This document shows positions 1 to 9,187 of a DNA stretch of 64,000 nt, piece by piece (position 1 is the stretch's first letter; the number at the start of each line of letters is the position of its first letter). This DNA comes from Chloroflexota bacterium. GTDB lineage: Bacteria; Chloroflexota; Anaerolineae; Anaerolineales; Anaerolineaceae. The stretch is taken from NCBI GenBank assembly GCA_029548365.1, contig JAKPNN010000008.1, positions 1-64,000 on the forward strand, in the 5' to 3' direction. The notes below the pieces were generated by a model. That model searched no databases. It saw only the letters and a list, made by a program, of their open reading frames with translations, and was not told the DNA's origin. The translations under genes and the position numbers were made by a program.

Positions 1-50
1 CAAGCAAAGACTCCCGAGGTTATGAGGAACGTGCGCCTGGCAAGCTGTAA
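1..50 (+). CDS. Possible 3' end of an upstream gene (fragment)
   Basis: One frame is open from position 3 to a TAA at 48-50, giving 15 residues that end in RAPGKL. The downstream neighbour is ubiX, and ubiD-family decarboxylase genes are often found next to ubiX, so a UbiD C-terminus is one possibility. The fragment is too short to identify and could be chance. No promoter or ribosome site can be judged because the window starts here. Confidence 0.25.
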   Translation, partial: SKDSRGYEERAPGKL

Positions 51-145
51 AACCCCGGGGGTCTGAAAGAAGAATGTGTTTGTTATTCACAAATCCCTAA
101 TCTCTAATTCCCAACTCCTTTCCCATCAGTCAACCACTATCACAG

Positions 146-151
146 TATAAT
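146..151 (+). promoter_or_regulatory. -10 element TATAAT of ubiX, leaderless arrangement
   Basis: A perfect TATAAT ends 6 nt before the ATG of ubiX at 158. Transcription normally starts about 6-8 nt after the -10 box, so the mRNA would begin at or within a base or two of the start codon. No Shine-Dalgarno sequence is visible. No convincing -35 box is seen around 123-128. Confidence 0.6.
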
Positions 152-157
152 ATCCGC

Positions 158-733
158 ATGACCCAAAACAAACGCATCATCCTTGCACTCACAGGCGCCA
201 GCGGCGCGATTTTTGGATTGAGGGCGCTTGAAATTTTACGTGCGCACCCGGTTGAAGTTCACCTGGTGATCAGCGCCATGGGAGAACGGGTACTGAAAGC
301 AGAGACGGGGAAAACTGCCGGTGAGGTCTCGCGCCTGGCGGATTACAGCTATCCGCCAGAAGACCTGGCTGCACCGATCGCCTCCGGTTCTTTCCGGGTG
401 GATGGAATGCTGATTGTCCCCTGTTCGATCAAGACTCTTTCTGCGGTGGCTAACAGCTATGCCGACAGCCTGATCCCGCGTGCAGCCGATGTGTGCCTGA
501 AGGAGGGTCGTCCACTGCTGCTGGCGGTGAGAGAGGCGCCCCTGCACAGCGGTCACCTGGAGTTGATGGGCAGGGCAGCCCGGGTAGGCGCGATCATCTT
601 CCCGCCGGTCCCGGCGTTTTACAGCCAGCCGAAAACGATTGACGATCTGGTGAACATGACGGTGGGTAGAATGCTGGCACGGGTTGGGGTTGAAAACAGC
701 GCCTATCTCCCGTGGCAGGGCAGCCGTAAATAA
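158..733 (+). CDS. ubiX: Flavin prenyltransferase UbiX
   Basis: This 191-residue protein matches the UbiX family along its whole length. UbiX joins a dimethylallyl group to reduced FMN to make prenylated FMN, the cofactor of UbiD-type decarboxylases, in the cytoplasm. Visible family features are the N-terminal flavin-binding strand and loop with TGASGAIFG (about residues 12-20), the VPCSIKTLSAVANSYAD segment in the middle, and the REAPLH segment (about 126-131). The length is normal. The ATG at 158 is preceded by a TATAAT box and no ribosome site, which suggests a leaderless message. Its UbiD partner is not in the window unless it lies just upstream of base 1. Confidence 0.93.
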   Translation: MTQNKRIILALTGASGAIFGLRALEILRAHPVEVHLVISAMGERVLKAETGKTAGEVSRLADYSYPPEDLAAPIASGSFRVDGMLIVPCSIKTLSAVANSYADSLIPRAADVCLKEGRPLLLAVREAPLHSGHLELMGRAARVGAIIFPPVPAFYSQPKTIDDLVNMTVGRMLARVGVENSAYLPWQGSRK

Positions 734-943
734 CTATCCCTGAGTTAATTCGCATCATACAGGGGATTGTGCGGGGGCATGATCACCGGCGGGCGCTGAT
801 TGCCTTCAATTTTTAGTTTTGTCTCGTGTTGTTTGCTGGTTAAATCACTGCGCTTGTTTTAACCGATTACCCAGGATTGATTAAATCGAGGAGGGATACG
901 GTGTTACACGCCATAACCGTGTGGGCGGAAGCCCAACTCATGC

Positions 944-949
944 TATAAT
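944..949 (+). promoter_or_regulatory. Extended -10 promoter in the ubiX-M48 spacer (734-1030)
   Basis: The spacer between ubiX and the M48 protease contains TGCTATAAT (941-949), a TGn-extended -10 box. Transcription would start near 956 and give a leader of about 75 nt before the ATG at 1031. Extended -10 promoters do not need a good -35 box and none is obvious. I see no gene or other structure in the rest of the spacer. Confidence 0.5.
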
Positions 950-1030
950 CGATCTGACTCAGGCATTGACGAAAGGTCTTCGCGCAGGGTCGATGGTTAA
1001 CGAGGCTTTCCAACACAGAGGTATTCCAAA

Positions 1031-2167
1031 ATGACTCAACTTGATCTCGAACGACAGAAGCAAGCAAAACAATATGGTCGCATTAAACGCCAATTGTGGC
1101 TGGTTGACCAGGGGATCACGCTGTTGTATGCCCTCCTGTGGTTGGCCACCGGCTGGTCGGTTGCGCTGAGGAGCTGGCTGGCGAACATGGTCAACAATGA
1201 TTGGTTCATTGTGGCGGGGTTTGCCGCGGTCTTTAGCGGGATTTTCTTTATAATCAGCTTGCCGATGGGATATTACACGGGTTATATCCTGCCGCATCGC
1301 TTCGACCTTTCCACGCAATCGCTCAAAGACTGGGTGATTGACCAGTTGAAGAGCCTGGTTGTGGGGGCAGTCCTGGGGTTGATCTTAATTGAGCTGGTGT
1401 ACCTGATCCTGCGCCTGGCCGGGGATTACTGGTGGTTGTGGCTGACGGGCGGCGTGTTGTTTTTCAGTGTGTTGATGACAAACCTGGCGCCGGTTTTACT
1501 GATGCCGATTTTCAACAAGTTCACCCCCCTGGACGAGGAGCATGCTGACCTGGCGGAACGGTTGGTAGCCCTGGCTGAAAAGGCGGGCACAAAAGTGAGG
1601 GGTGTGTTTAAGATGGATATGTCTCGCCGCACCAAGCAGGCTAATGCCTCGCTGACTGGGTTGGGCAATACCCGGCGCATCATCCTGGGCGATACCCTGA
1701 TTAGCGAGTTCAGCGCTGATGAGATTGAAACCGTGCTGGCGCACGAACTGGGACACCATGTCAACCACGATGTTGCCTGGCTGATTGGCGGCGGCACGGT
1801 GTTGACCGCACTGGGTTTATTCCTGGTCTCACGGGCGATGGTCTGGGCGATTGCTGTGTTTGGTTTTACAGGGGCGTCCGACCCTGCCGGTTTTCCAGCT
1901 TTGATGATCCTGTTTTCCCTGTATCAATTGATCACCATGCCCATCGAAAACGCATTTTCACGCTGGCGCGAGAATAAAGCCGACGATTATGCCCTGCAGG
2001 CTACGAATAAAGCCGAAGCGTTCTCCTCAGCCTTTAAACGCCTGGCCAATCAGAACCTGAGCGACGTTGACCCGGAATCGTGGGTGGTGTTTATGTTTTA
2101 CAGTCACCCCCCATTGCAGGCGCGGATTGCCAAAGCCGAGGGCTGGCAAGAGACCGCGCCCGGTTAA
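1031..2167 (+). CDS. M48 family zinc metalloprotease (Ste24/CAAX prenyl protease 1 type)
   Basis: The 378-residue protein is an integral membrane zinc protease of the M48A (Ste24) group. The zinc site HELGHH lies at about residues 238-243, and the downstream ENKADDYAL segment (about 314-322) supplies the third zinc ligand. Several long hydrophobic stretches occur before the catalytic site (about 30-50, 63-85, 105-128, 145-165) and two after it, as in Ste24. The GYILPHRFDLSTQS segment is typical of this group. In bacteria such enzymes degrade misfolded membrane proteins; the prenyl-protein substrate of eukaryotes is not implied. AGAGG 10 nt before the ATG is a plausible ribosome site. The gene ends 2 nt from the convergent permease gene. 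Confidence 0.9.
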   Translation: MTQLDLERQKQAKQYGRIKRQLWLVDQGITLLYALLWLATGWSVALRSWLANMVNNDWFIVAGFAAVFSGIFFIISLPMGYYTGYILPHRFDLSTQSLKDWVIDQLKSLVVGAVLGLILIELVYLILRLAGDYWWLWLTGGVLFFSVLMTNLAPVLLMPIFNKFTPLDEEHADLAERLVALAEKAGTKVRGVFKMDMSRRTKQANASLTGLGNTRRIILGDTLISEFSADEIETVLAHELGHHVNHDVAWLIGGGTVLTALGLFLVSRAMVWAIAVFGFTGASDPAGFPALMILFSLYQLITMPIENAFSRWRENKADDYALQATNKAEAFSSAFKRLANQNLSDVDPESWVVFMFYSHPPLQARIAKAEGWQETAPG

Positions 2168-2169
2168 AA

Positions 2170-3168
2170 CTATTCACGTTCGAAAGGCGTTCCCAACGCT
2201 GCCGGTGCTTGAGATCGCAGCGACCGGATCAGCTTTTTTACCCGCTCCCTGACACCATCTGGCAGAGTTGCCAGCAGCCTGGCGACCCATTCGGTATTGC
2301 CCAGATTGACCAGTAACAGCGTCAGGATCATCAGGGGGAATGGCGCTACCTGTAATACCTGCGAGGGAATAAAGGTCCATGACGATTGCAGCACCAGCCC
2401 CAGCCACTGCAGGAAGGCAAAAAAGTAAGCCCCAAACGCCACCCTGATCGGATTCCAGCCGCCAAAGATGGTGATGGCGAGGGCGATCCACCCAATGCCA
2501 TCCAGGCCGGTAATGGTGCCCTTCCACCCCGCCTTAACGCTGAGGGTAAACAGAGGGCCTGCCAACCCCACCAGTGTGCCGCCCAGGATGGTGTAAAAAT
2601 AGCGCATCCGCCCCACATTGGCGCCCCGCACATAGGCTGCGGAAGGTTTTTCACCAATACCCTGCAGCATCAAACCGGGCCTGGTTTTGTAGATCCAGAA
2701 CCAGACGATAAAGATCAAAATGATGCTGGCGTAGGTCATGATGGATTGCTGAAAGAACAGCGGACCCAGGATAGGGATTTGGCTCAGCAGGGGGATCGGC
2801 GTGGAGAGCATGATCGGTCCCTGGCGCCCCATGATGGGGTTACCCAGAAAATACGCCAGATCGCGGGTGGTGATGGCGAGGATAAACCCTACAGCAACCT
2901 GGGATTGCTTGAGGGTTATGCTGCTGAAGGCGACAATTGCAGAAACCAATGCGCCAACCAGCGCGCCTGTTAGAAATCCTAAAAACAAGCTGTCTGTTTC
3001 CACTGCCACCCAAAAGCCCATCATGCCAGAAAAAATAATTAATCCATTTAAGGACAGGTTGGTTACCCCGGCGCGTTCAGAGATGGTTTCGCCAATGGAA
3101 GCCAGCACAATCGGCGCGCCAGACGCGATCACGCCGGCTAAACCCAAAAGAATAAAATCTCCTGACAT
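2170..3168 (-). CDS. ABC transporter permease, nucleoside/purine type (NupQ/YufQ-like)
   Basis: The 332-residue, strongly hydrophobic protein belongs to the BPD_transp_2 (RbsC/LivH-like) permease family. It is the second permease of a BMP-type importer. Motifs around ITTRDLAYFLGNP, GRQGP and the GxxMRYFYTILGG segment fit the nucleoside branch (NupQ/YufQ). About eight to nine transmembrane helices can be counted. It follows the first permease by 8 nt in the same direction, in the order ATPase, permease, permease. The C-terminus has a short charged tail (RERVKKLIRSL). The adjacent adenine deaminase points to a purine nucleoside or base as the cargo. Confidence 0.88.
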   Translation of the reverse strand: MSGDFILLGLAGVIASGAPIVLASIGETISERAGVTNLSLNGLIIFSGMMGFWVAVETDSLFLGFLTGALVGALVSAIVAFSSITLKQSQVAVGFILAITTRDLAYFLGNPIMGRQGPIMLSTPIPLLSQIPILGPLFFQQSIMTYASIILIFIVWFWIYKTRPGLMLQGIGEKPSAAYVRGANVGRMRYFYTILGGTLVGLAGPLFTLSVKAGWKGTITGLDGIGWIALAITIFGGWNPIRVAFGAYFFAFLQWLGLVLQSSWTFIPSQVLQVAPFPLMILTLLLVNLGNTEWVARLLATLPDGVRERVKKLIRSLRSQAPAALGTPFERE

Positions 3169-3176
3169 AAGGTCTC

Positions 3177-4220
3177 CTACTTCTTTCCCAAAACCCGTTG
3201 TTGGACGCCCTGCATGAGCAGGATGAACAATACCAGGCTGCCCTGCATTACGCCGGATAGGGTGGAATCAAGTTTCATGATGATGGGCAATTGAATGCCG
3301 CCAATATTTAACGCGGCAAAGAACAGGGCAACCGGCGCCACCCAGATTGCCTGGTAATTGATCAGCATACCGATCATCATCCCCATAAAACCATACCCGC
3401 TGGAGATGGCGGGGATCAGCCGGTGATACACTGCCACCACCTGCAGGGCGCCAGCCAGCCCGGCAAACAGACCACATACCAGGAAAGCCAGCATCATATA
3501 CTGCCAGGTGGGAATACCCAACCGATAGGCGGATTTTATGCCCTTGCCAACGGCTTTAAGCTTGAGGCCAAAGTGAGTATTCTGTAGCAAGAAATAGATC
3601 ACCACTAGCCCGATTAATGTCAGAGCGATGGAATACCAGCTAAAACGAAAGCTCCCTACTGTGGGCAGCCAGTAGATTTCAGGGAAAGGTTCTGTGCCGC
3701 TCATCGATGCCACGCCCGGGCGGCTCCAGGCGCCAAAAATCAAACCGATGTTCAGCGCGGTGGCAATAAAATTAAGGCCCAGGCCGCCAAATATTTCGTT
3801 GACGCCGCCGAACACTTTTAACACACCAGCCAGCATTGCCCATAGAATCCCGCCGACTACCCCAGCTAAAACTGCGATGATGATGACCAGTACGGGGTTG
3901 ACGGAGGTGTTCAAAAATAGGCGGATCACGCCGGTGGTAAAGATGGCGCCCAGGGTGATCTGTCCTTCGATGCCGATGTTCCATAGTCCGGCGGTAAAGG
4001 TCGCCAATACGCCGCAGGTAACCAGCGCCAGAGGCACCCAGGCAACAACCACATTGGCAATACGGGTCGGGTTGCCAAATGCACCCTGCCAGATCAGGCT
4101 GAAAGCCTGAATGGGGTTGGCATCAACCAGCAGCAGGATGACGGTAACAAACCCGAGGGATAGTATCAATCCCCCGAATTGGAATAATATCGATAAACTA
4201 CGGTTGCGTGATTGCTTCAT
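3177..4220 (-). CDS. ABC transporter permease, nucleoside/purine type (NupP/YufP-like)
   Basis: The 347-residue protein is the first BPD_transp_2 permease of the BMP-type importer. It carries the typical NIGIEGQITLGAIF segment (about residues 80-93) and KAVGKGIKSAYRLGI (the cytoplasmic loop that touches the ATPase), with about nine to ten hydrophobic helices. The start codon at 4220 lies 23 nt inside the end of the ATPase gene, so translation is probably coupled. Length and motifs fit YufP/NupP of Bacillus. The exact substrate is inferred from context only. Confidence 0.88.
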   Translation of the reverse strand: MKQSRNRSLSILFQFGGLILSLGFVTVILLLVDANPIQAFSLIWQGAFGNPTRIANVVVAWVPLALVTCGVLATFTAGLWNIGIEGQITLGAIFTTGVIRLFLNTSVNPVLVIIIAVLAGVVGGILWAMLAGVLKVFGGVNEIFGGLGLNFIATALNIGLIFGAWSRPGVASMSGTEPFPEIYWLPTVGSFRFSWYSIALTLIGLVVIYFLLQNTHFGLKLKAVGKGIKSAYRLGIPTWQYMMLAFLVCGLFAGLAGALQVVAVYHRLIPAISSGYGFMGMMIGMLINYQAIWVAPVALFFAALNIGGIQLPIIMKLDSTLSGVMQGSLVLFILLMQGVQQRVLGKK

Positions 4221-5712
4221 AGGTTTCCTCGTCAGTCAGAGTTCGATCCCAGCCTTTTCCGCCGATCATCTGGCCCAATTGCTCCAGGCTTATTTTGGAT
4301 GAGTCCTGAGGATCGGAGACATGCCCGCTGAAGAACACCAGGATGCGGTCGCTGTAGCGTATGATTTCTTCTAAATCGGCAGAAATAAAGAAGATTGATG
4401 TACAACCCGCGCAGCGTTCTTTTAGCTTGTCCCACATATAGATTGCTGATTCAATATCCAATCCCCGGGTGGGGTGTTCTAACAGGATGATGGAAAGGGA
4501 ATCCTTTAACATGGATAAAGACGCCCTCTGCTGATTGCCGCCCGATAAGGCTTCAACGGGTGTTTCAGGCTGACCGACGATGCGGTAGTCATCAATCTTC
4601 TGTTTAGTTTTGTCGTGAAAGAAGGGTTTATCAATGAATAATTGCTTTTTATGGGACGTTACCAGGGTAAAGTGCTCAGCCAGGGTCAGTTCAGGGACCA
4701 GACCTTCTTCCAGTTTTGAAGCCGGCAGAAAGGCTACCCCGTGGCGCATGAAGTCATGATAGGTCTTTCCTGTCAGGTCTTTCTCATTGACGATCACCCG
4801 CCCTGATACGGGTCGCAGAAGGCCTGCACAAGCCCTGAGAAGCACGTCCTGTCCGCTGCCTTCCATGCCTGCCAACCCGATCACCTCGCCTGCACGCATG
4901 CGAAAATGGACGTTTTCAATCGTGATGGGGTATTGCTCAATACATAAATTATCTAATTCAAAGACAATCTCTTCTGTGACCAGTGATTTGGGCTCGTTGA
5001 TTACAATTTGCTTCCCAAACATCATTTCCACCAGTTGATTGATATTGTACGGAGCGACAACCTCTCCCACCAACTGACCTTTTCTAAGAATGGCCACTTT
5101 GTCGCACATGATTTCGACATCTTCCAGTTTATGCGAGACGAAGATAATGGTCTTTCCCTGTTTAGCTAACACTTTTAATGCAGCAAATAACTTCTCTTTT
5201 TGTTGCACGCTGATGCCCGTGGTGGGCTCATCCAGGATTAATACCTCGGCGCCCAGCCACAACAGGCGTAAAATCTCCAGTTGCTGGCGTTCACCGACGG
5301 TCAGAGCATCGACATAGGTGTAAGGATCGAGGGAAAAGCCAAACTGGTCCTGTAATTCTTGAAATTCGTTGATCACAGTTTTGTGTGAGAGTAAAAACTT
5401 CCCACCCTGGCCGACGATAAAATTATCAATCACCAGCATGGGCGGAAAGTCCAGCGGATCCTGATGCAGCATGCCGATGCCGAATTTAATGGCGTCCGCC
5501 GGGGAATCAATTCTGACCTGCTGACCATCCAGCAAGATTTCTCCGGAATCGGGATGGATAAAACCGGAAAGGATTTTCATCAAGGTGCTCTTGCCAGCGC
5601 CGTTTTCGCCCAGAATTCCGTAGATTGTGCCGCTGTTGATGTTAAAGTCAATATCCGCATTCGCATGCACAGCGCCAAAATGCTTGTTAATATTTTTGAA
5701 TTCGATATTCAT
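4198..5712 (-). CDS. ABC transporter ATP-binding protein, tandem NBD (NupO/RbsA-like)
   Basis: The protein has two ATP-binding cassettes in one chain, as in NupO and RbsA. The first has a full Walker A (GENGAGKST, near residue 35), signature LTVGERQQLEI and Walker B LILDEPTTGIS. The second has the degenerate Walker A GMEGSGQ usual in this family, signature LSGGNQQRAS and EHPTRGLDI, so only one site is expected to hydrolyse ATP efficiently. I chose the ATG at 5712 (MNIEFKNINKHFG); an in-frame TTG at 5736 lies inside an intercistronic hairpin and is unlikely. The gene overlaps the next permease gene by 23 nt. Confidence 0.92.
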   Translation of the reverse strand: MNIEFKNINKHFGAVHANADIDFNINSGTIYGILGENGAGKSTLMKILSGFIHPDSGEILLDGQQVRIDSPADAIKFGIGMLHQDPLDFPPMLVIDNFIVGQGGKFLLSHKTVINEFQELQDQFGFSLDPYTYVDALTVGERQQLEILRLLWLGAEVLILDEPTTGISVQQKEKLFAALKVLAKQGKTIIFVSHKLEDVEIMCDKVAILRKGQLVGEVVAPYNINQLVEMMFGKQIVINEPKSLVTEEIVFELDNLCIEQYPITIENVHFRMRAGEVIGLAGMEGSGQDVLLRACAGLLRPVSGRVIVNEKDLTGKTYHDFMRHGVAFLPASKLEEGLVPELTLAEHFTLVTSHKKQLFIDKPFFHDKTKQKIDDYRIVGQPETPVEALSGGNQQRASLSMLKDSLSIILLEHPTRGLDIESAIYMWDKLKERCAGCTSIFFISADLEEIIRYSDRILVFFSGHVSDPQDSSKISLEQLGQMIGGKGWDRTLTDEETYEAITQP

Positions 5713-5735
5713 AATGAATGCTTTTATATATAACA

Positions 5736-5763
5736 ATGGGGAAGATGGTTAGATCTTCCCCAT
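5736..5763 (-). terminator. Intercistronic hairpin between BMP lipoprotein and ATPase genes
   Basis: A perfect 11-bp stem (ATGGGGAAGAT / ATCTTCCCCAT) with a 6-nt loop lies in the 73-nt gap after the lipoprotein stop codon. On the minus strand it is followed by TTGTTATATATAAAA, only moderately U-rich. It could act as a partial terminator or as a 3' stabiliser, giving more lipoprotein than ATPase and permeases. Confidence 0.65.
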
Positions 5764-5785
5764 CCATAGTTTCGATTATCCGAAA

Positions 5786-7051
5786 TTACTCGGAACGTCC
5801 TTCCATACCTTCCAGCAATTGCGGGAGATACCAGACCTGGGTATCGGTTGCAAATTCGCCAGCAGCCAGCCACGGGGAGCCATCCTGCAGGTTCAGAGGA
5901 CCAGCCCACAGGTTCAGCCCACCAGCGAGTTCATCGATAAACGACTCCAACAAAATAGCGGCATTGGGTTCAACAGCCGGACCGGTGAGGTAACCAACGT
6001 TTGTGGTGTCGAAATTGTTGAGGTCTTCCCAAGAAGGTCCCAGCCACTCATAAACAGCTTGCCAATTCCCTGTCGTCGCATTGGTAATATGGCGCAGATA
6101 GGCAGGACCCCAGTTGAACCACGGCACACCAAGGCAGACTTCGGGAGCTTCATCACAGGCGCCGATATAATCGTAGGGGATGGCGAATACCCTGGCGCCT
6201 TCACCGGCCGCCTTGCGGGCTTCGATCAAACCTTCGGTTGTGTCGATGCCGGAGATGATCACATCCACGTCGGAGTTGATAAATTCTTGCGCCACCAGGG
6301 TGGGATCTTCCGTGAAGCCGGGGATATTGAACCAGAACCCGATCCAGGTCACCCGGAAATTCAGGTCAGCGGGATCAAGCTCGAGGTATTCTTCCCAGCA
6401 GTACCTGGCGCCCAGGTAAGCTGCAGCAGCTAATCGACGTGTCTCCTCGTTGATTAATGGGCCAAGGTAGCCAATGGAACCCGTTTCGCTGTGAAGGGCA
6501 GCATCACAACCGCCGATCATCTTGCCGTACTCCATCCTGCCCATCACGTTAACCATGTTGTCGAGGGGGATGTAATTCTCACCGTCAGACCACTGCGTAT
6601 CGCCCGAAGCATGGATTACGAAGATATCAGGGTTGTTCTTGGTGAATTCAATGGCGTCATCCTTCATATCGTCAGAGTTAAAGATCACCATTTTCGCGCC
6701 CTGTGCCACCAGTTCTTCACCCAGTTGGGCTGCGGTGGTACCCGGGCGGTCAGCGGTATTAACCGAGTCTAAATAGATCATCCGCGTACCGGGTAGGTTT
6801 TCTTCCACGTATAAACCCGCCTCATAATGCGCCTGGCTATAGCCGCGATCATTGTAGGGGCCGACCATCAAAATACCGAAGACGAATTCCTCGGGCTCTT
6901 CGACTGGAGCGGCAGGTTCCTCAACTGGAGCGGCAGGTTCCTCAACTGGAGCGATAGGTTCCTCCGCTGGGGCTTTAGGTTTGCAGGCTGTCAGGACCAG
7001 GGCACTGATCATCAAAACAGCAATTATAAATAAAACAGACTTCTTCAGCAT
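5786..7051 (-). CDS. BMP-family (basic membrane lipoprotein) substrate-binding protein
   Basis: The 421-residue lipoprotein is the solute receptor of the ABC importer encoded just downstream. The N-terminus has a signal peptide ending in the lipobox LVLTACKP, so the mature protein starts at Cys22 and is lipid-anchored. It is followed by a linker of APVEEPA-type repeats encoded by a 21-bp DNA repeat near 6900-6965. The BMP fold is recognisable from YNDRGYSQAHYEAG, GTTAAQLGEELVAQGAKMVIFNSDD and the YKTG-like middle segments. Family members bind nucleosides, consistent with the upstream adenine deaminase. The start has AAAGGAG at good spacing. Confidence 0.9.
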   Translation of the reverse strand: MLKKSVLFIIAVLMISALVLTACKPKAPAEEPIAPVEEPAAPVEEPAAPVEEPEEFVFGILMVGPYNDRGYSQAHYEAGLYVEENLPGTRMIYLDSVNTADRPGTTAAQLGEELVAQGAKMVIFNSDDMKDDAIEFTKNNPDIFVIHASGDTQWSDGENYIPLDNMVNVMGRMEYGKMIGGCDAALHSETGSIGYLGPLINEETRRLAAAAYLGARYCWEEYLELDPADLNFRVTWIGFWFNIPGFTEDPTLVAQEFINSDVDVIISGIDTTEGLIEARKAAGEGARVFAIPYDYIGACDEAPEVCLGVPWFNWGPAYLRHITNATTGNWQAVYEWLGPSWEDLNNFDTTNVGYLTGPAVEPNAAILLESFIDELAGGLNLWAGPLNLQDGSPWLAAGEFATDTQVWYLPQLLEGMEGRSE

Positions 7052-7331
7052 TCAATTTTCTCCTTTATAACTAATGGATTAGATGGGATTGTTTAAAAAA
7101 TTATTGGTTATTGACCTGTGGGCACCACCTCCGTTCTATCTTGGAGACCAGAAAAGTTTGATGTGGGATGATCCGTATTCTGGTTCATATCACTCAATGT
7201 TTCAGTATGTTGTAAATAACACGACAGGCGCATCATTGAGGTCATCCATAATTGTACATGAAAAATGCATGAAATACAGATTTAATGTCAAATTAAAAAG
7301 AAAACCATCCTCATCCCTGACAATCATCGAT
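7052..7331 (-). promoter_or_regulatory. 280-nt gap and structured leader upstream of the BMP lipoprotein gene
   Basis: The gap between the adenine deaminase stop and the lipoprotein start has no credible gene. On the minus strand it contains TTGACA at 7284-7289 but no clear matching -10. Two successive hairpins follow: ACCAGAA/TTCTGGT with a 24-nt loop (7147-7184) and CTCC/GGAG with a 10-nt loop (7129-7146). The second begins where the first ends, which fits a structured 5' leader. The sequence does not fit the purine (xpt-type) riboswitch consensus that I know. Whether it binds a ligand is unknown. Confidence 0.35.
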
Positions 7332-9155
7332 TCATTCTATCAGCAAGTCAACAATTCTCGGTTTTTCTCCGGGTTTTAATGCCACCAGGCCACGGTTAGA
7401 AAGGTGCAACTCTTCGATGACGATCAGGCTTAACAGGCTGAGTGTCATCTCAAAGGCTTCATGCGGGCAGCCGGCTTTCTTTAGCGCTATTTCAATGGCT
7501 TCAACCTGTTGAGCAGCCGTGGAAACCGATTCCAGGGACATGATGCCAGCCAGGGGAAGGGACATTAGCGTTTCAACCTCGCCATCGACAACAATACAAA
7601 TCCCGCCGCCTGTTTGAATGAGAGCGTTGGCAGCTTTGACCATCGCATCGTCGTCACTGCCGATTACTAACAGGTTGTGACTGTCATGCGCCACGGTTGA
7701 GGCGTAGGCGCAACGTGGGTTGAACTGGGTTCCGCTGACAAAGCCCAAACCTTTGCGACCGTCGATACCAGAATGCGGCTCGTGGCGGTAGAAGACTGCC
7801 GCCTTCAAGATGTCCCGGTTAGGGTCAGAGACCAGCTCTCCATTGTTGGGCTGCATTTCCACAATTTCCTCTTCGGTGTGCACCATACCCGGGAATACCC
7901 GCATCACACGCACTTTTGCGGGGCTGTTTTTAGCGGGGATGGAAAAATCTTCCACAGTCAACGGTTCCAGGTGGAGCGAATTTACAGCCCAGTCAGGGTA
8001 AGCATACGCCGGGATGTCAATCATCAACTGTCCCCCCTGTGCAACCAGGATTCCATCGGCAAACACCTGGTCAATGGTCACGGCTTCTAAATCGCTGACC
8101 ACCAGGATATCCGCAGCTCGTCCCGGAGAAATTGAACCGATCCAACGGGCTTTTTCCAGCAATTGTGCAGCGTTGATGGTTACCATCTGGATGGCAAGGA
8201 TGGGCGGCAAGCCCAATTCGATGGCTTTGCGCACCACCCTGACGATGTGACCCTCTTCATAAATGGTTGCTGCGGTGACGTCATCCGTAACCATGGTGAA
8301 AAAGCGGGTGTCAATGTGGGGGTTTTCCAGCACAGCAGGGAGTAAATTCGGCAGGTCCAGCCAGGCGGTGCCATAACGCTGCTGGGCGTACATGCCCAAT
8401 TGTGCGCGGCGCAGCGTGCCCTCAGCCGTGGTGCCTTCGTGGCAGGCTGTTAAGCCAGCGGCAATGAAGGCGTTCAATCCCTGGTTGAGATCTAAATTGG
8501 CATAATGCCCGGTGAGCACAAAGCCATCCTTCAGTCCCTGCGCGGTGATTGCATGAACCTGCGGGTCTCCGTAGATCACGCCGGGAAAATTCATCTGTTC
8601 ACCCTGTAGTTGTGCCCATCCCTGTTGATAGGCGATAGCGACATCGGCTGCATTAATGCTGGCGCCAGAATCCTCAAAGCCGGGAATCGATGGCACACAC
8701 ACCGGCATCGCTAACAGGACTTTTAGCGGTAGCTCTCTGGCAATATTGTGAAATAATTCCACAGCACGCAGCCCCAGCACGTTGGTGATCTCGTGGATGT
8801 CGGGGCAGATGGTGGTCGTCCCGTGGGGCAGGACGCCTGCCGTAAAACTGGGCAGATCGACCATGGCGCTTTCAATGTGCATATGGCTGTCGATGAAGCC
8901 CGGCACAAGGTACCGGTCGGCGGCATCGACCTCCTGTGTGTGCTCATCGACCAGCACTCCACTGGCATCGCCGACCAGGGCAATCCAGCCGTGGCGCACG
9001 ACCACATCGATGCCTGTTTGCACCTGGGCGGTGTTGACGTTGACCAGCCTCCCGTTGCGGATGATCAGGTCCGCGGGTTGATTTCCCATGGCCGTGGCAG
9101 CCAGGTCCTGGGTGATCTCGTGGTGGAATTTACGTTGGTGCAGGGAATTTGTCAT
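7332..9155 (-). CDS. ade: Adenine deaminase
   Basis: The 607-residue protein matches bacterial adenine deaminase (Ade), which converts adenine to hypoxanthine and ammonia in the cytoplasm. It has an amidohydrolase fold with the metal motif DSHMHIES, then GTTTICPDIHEITNVLG, the TGHYA and HEGTT segments, MVTDD, and GSISPGRAADILVV, followed by the C-terminal domain typical of Ade (VAHDSHNLLVIGSDD). Length is normal for the family. The start is preceded by GGAGGAAAG. It lies directly upstream of, and codirectional with, the BMP-type importer, so imported purines would be fed into salvage. Confidence 0.95.
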   Translation of the reverse strand: MTNSLHQRKFHHEITQDLAATAMGNQPADLIIRNGRLVNVNTAQVQTGIDVVVRHGWIALVGDASGVLVDEHTQEVDAADRYLVPGFIDSHMHIESAMVDLPSFTAGVLPHGTTTICPDIHEITNVLGLRAVELFHNIARELPLKVLLAMPVCVPSIPGFEDSGASINAADVAIAYQQGWAQLQGEQMNFPGVIYGDPQVHAITAQGLKDGFVLTGHYANLDLNQGLNAFIAAGLTACHEGTTAEGTLRRAQLGMYAQQRYGTAWLDLPNLLPAVLENPHIDTRFFTMVTDDVTAATIYEEGHIVRVVRKAIELGLPPILAIQMVTINAAQLLEKARWIGSISPGRAADILVVSDLEAVTIDQVFADGILVAQGGQLMIDIPAYAYPDWAVNSLHLEPLTVEDFSIPAKNSPAKVRVMRVFPGMVHTEEEIVEMQPNNGELVSDPNRDILKAAVFYRHEPHSGIDGRKGLGFVSGTQFNPRCAYASTVAHDSHNLLVIGSDDDAMVKAANALIQTGGGICIVVDGEVETLMSLPLAGIMSLESVSTAAQQVEAIEIALKKAGCPHEAFEMTLSLLSLIVIEELHLSNRGLVALKPGEKPRIVDLLIE

Positions 9156-9181
9156 GTTCTTTCCTCCATTTTTCTTTATTT

Positions 9182-9187
9182 AGTATA
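9182..9187 (-). promoter_or_regulatory. Probable -10 box of the adenine deaminase gene
   Basis: On the minus strand TATACT lies about 27 nt upstream of the GTG/ATG start region of ade, with the GGAGGAAAG ribosome site in between. The -35 region is weak. The rest of the gap up to 9577 contains only a 77-codon minus frame with no family resemblance, which I do not regard as a gene. Confidence 0.4.

Noticed and set aside
5736-5736. TTG start for the tandem ATPase
   Set aside because: It lies in the intercistronic hairpin; the ATG at 5712 begins exactly at the family's normal N-terminus.
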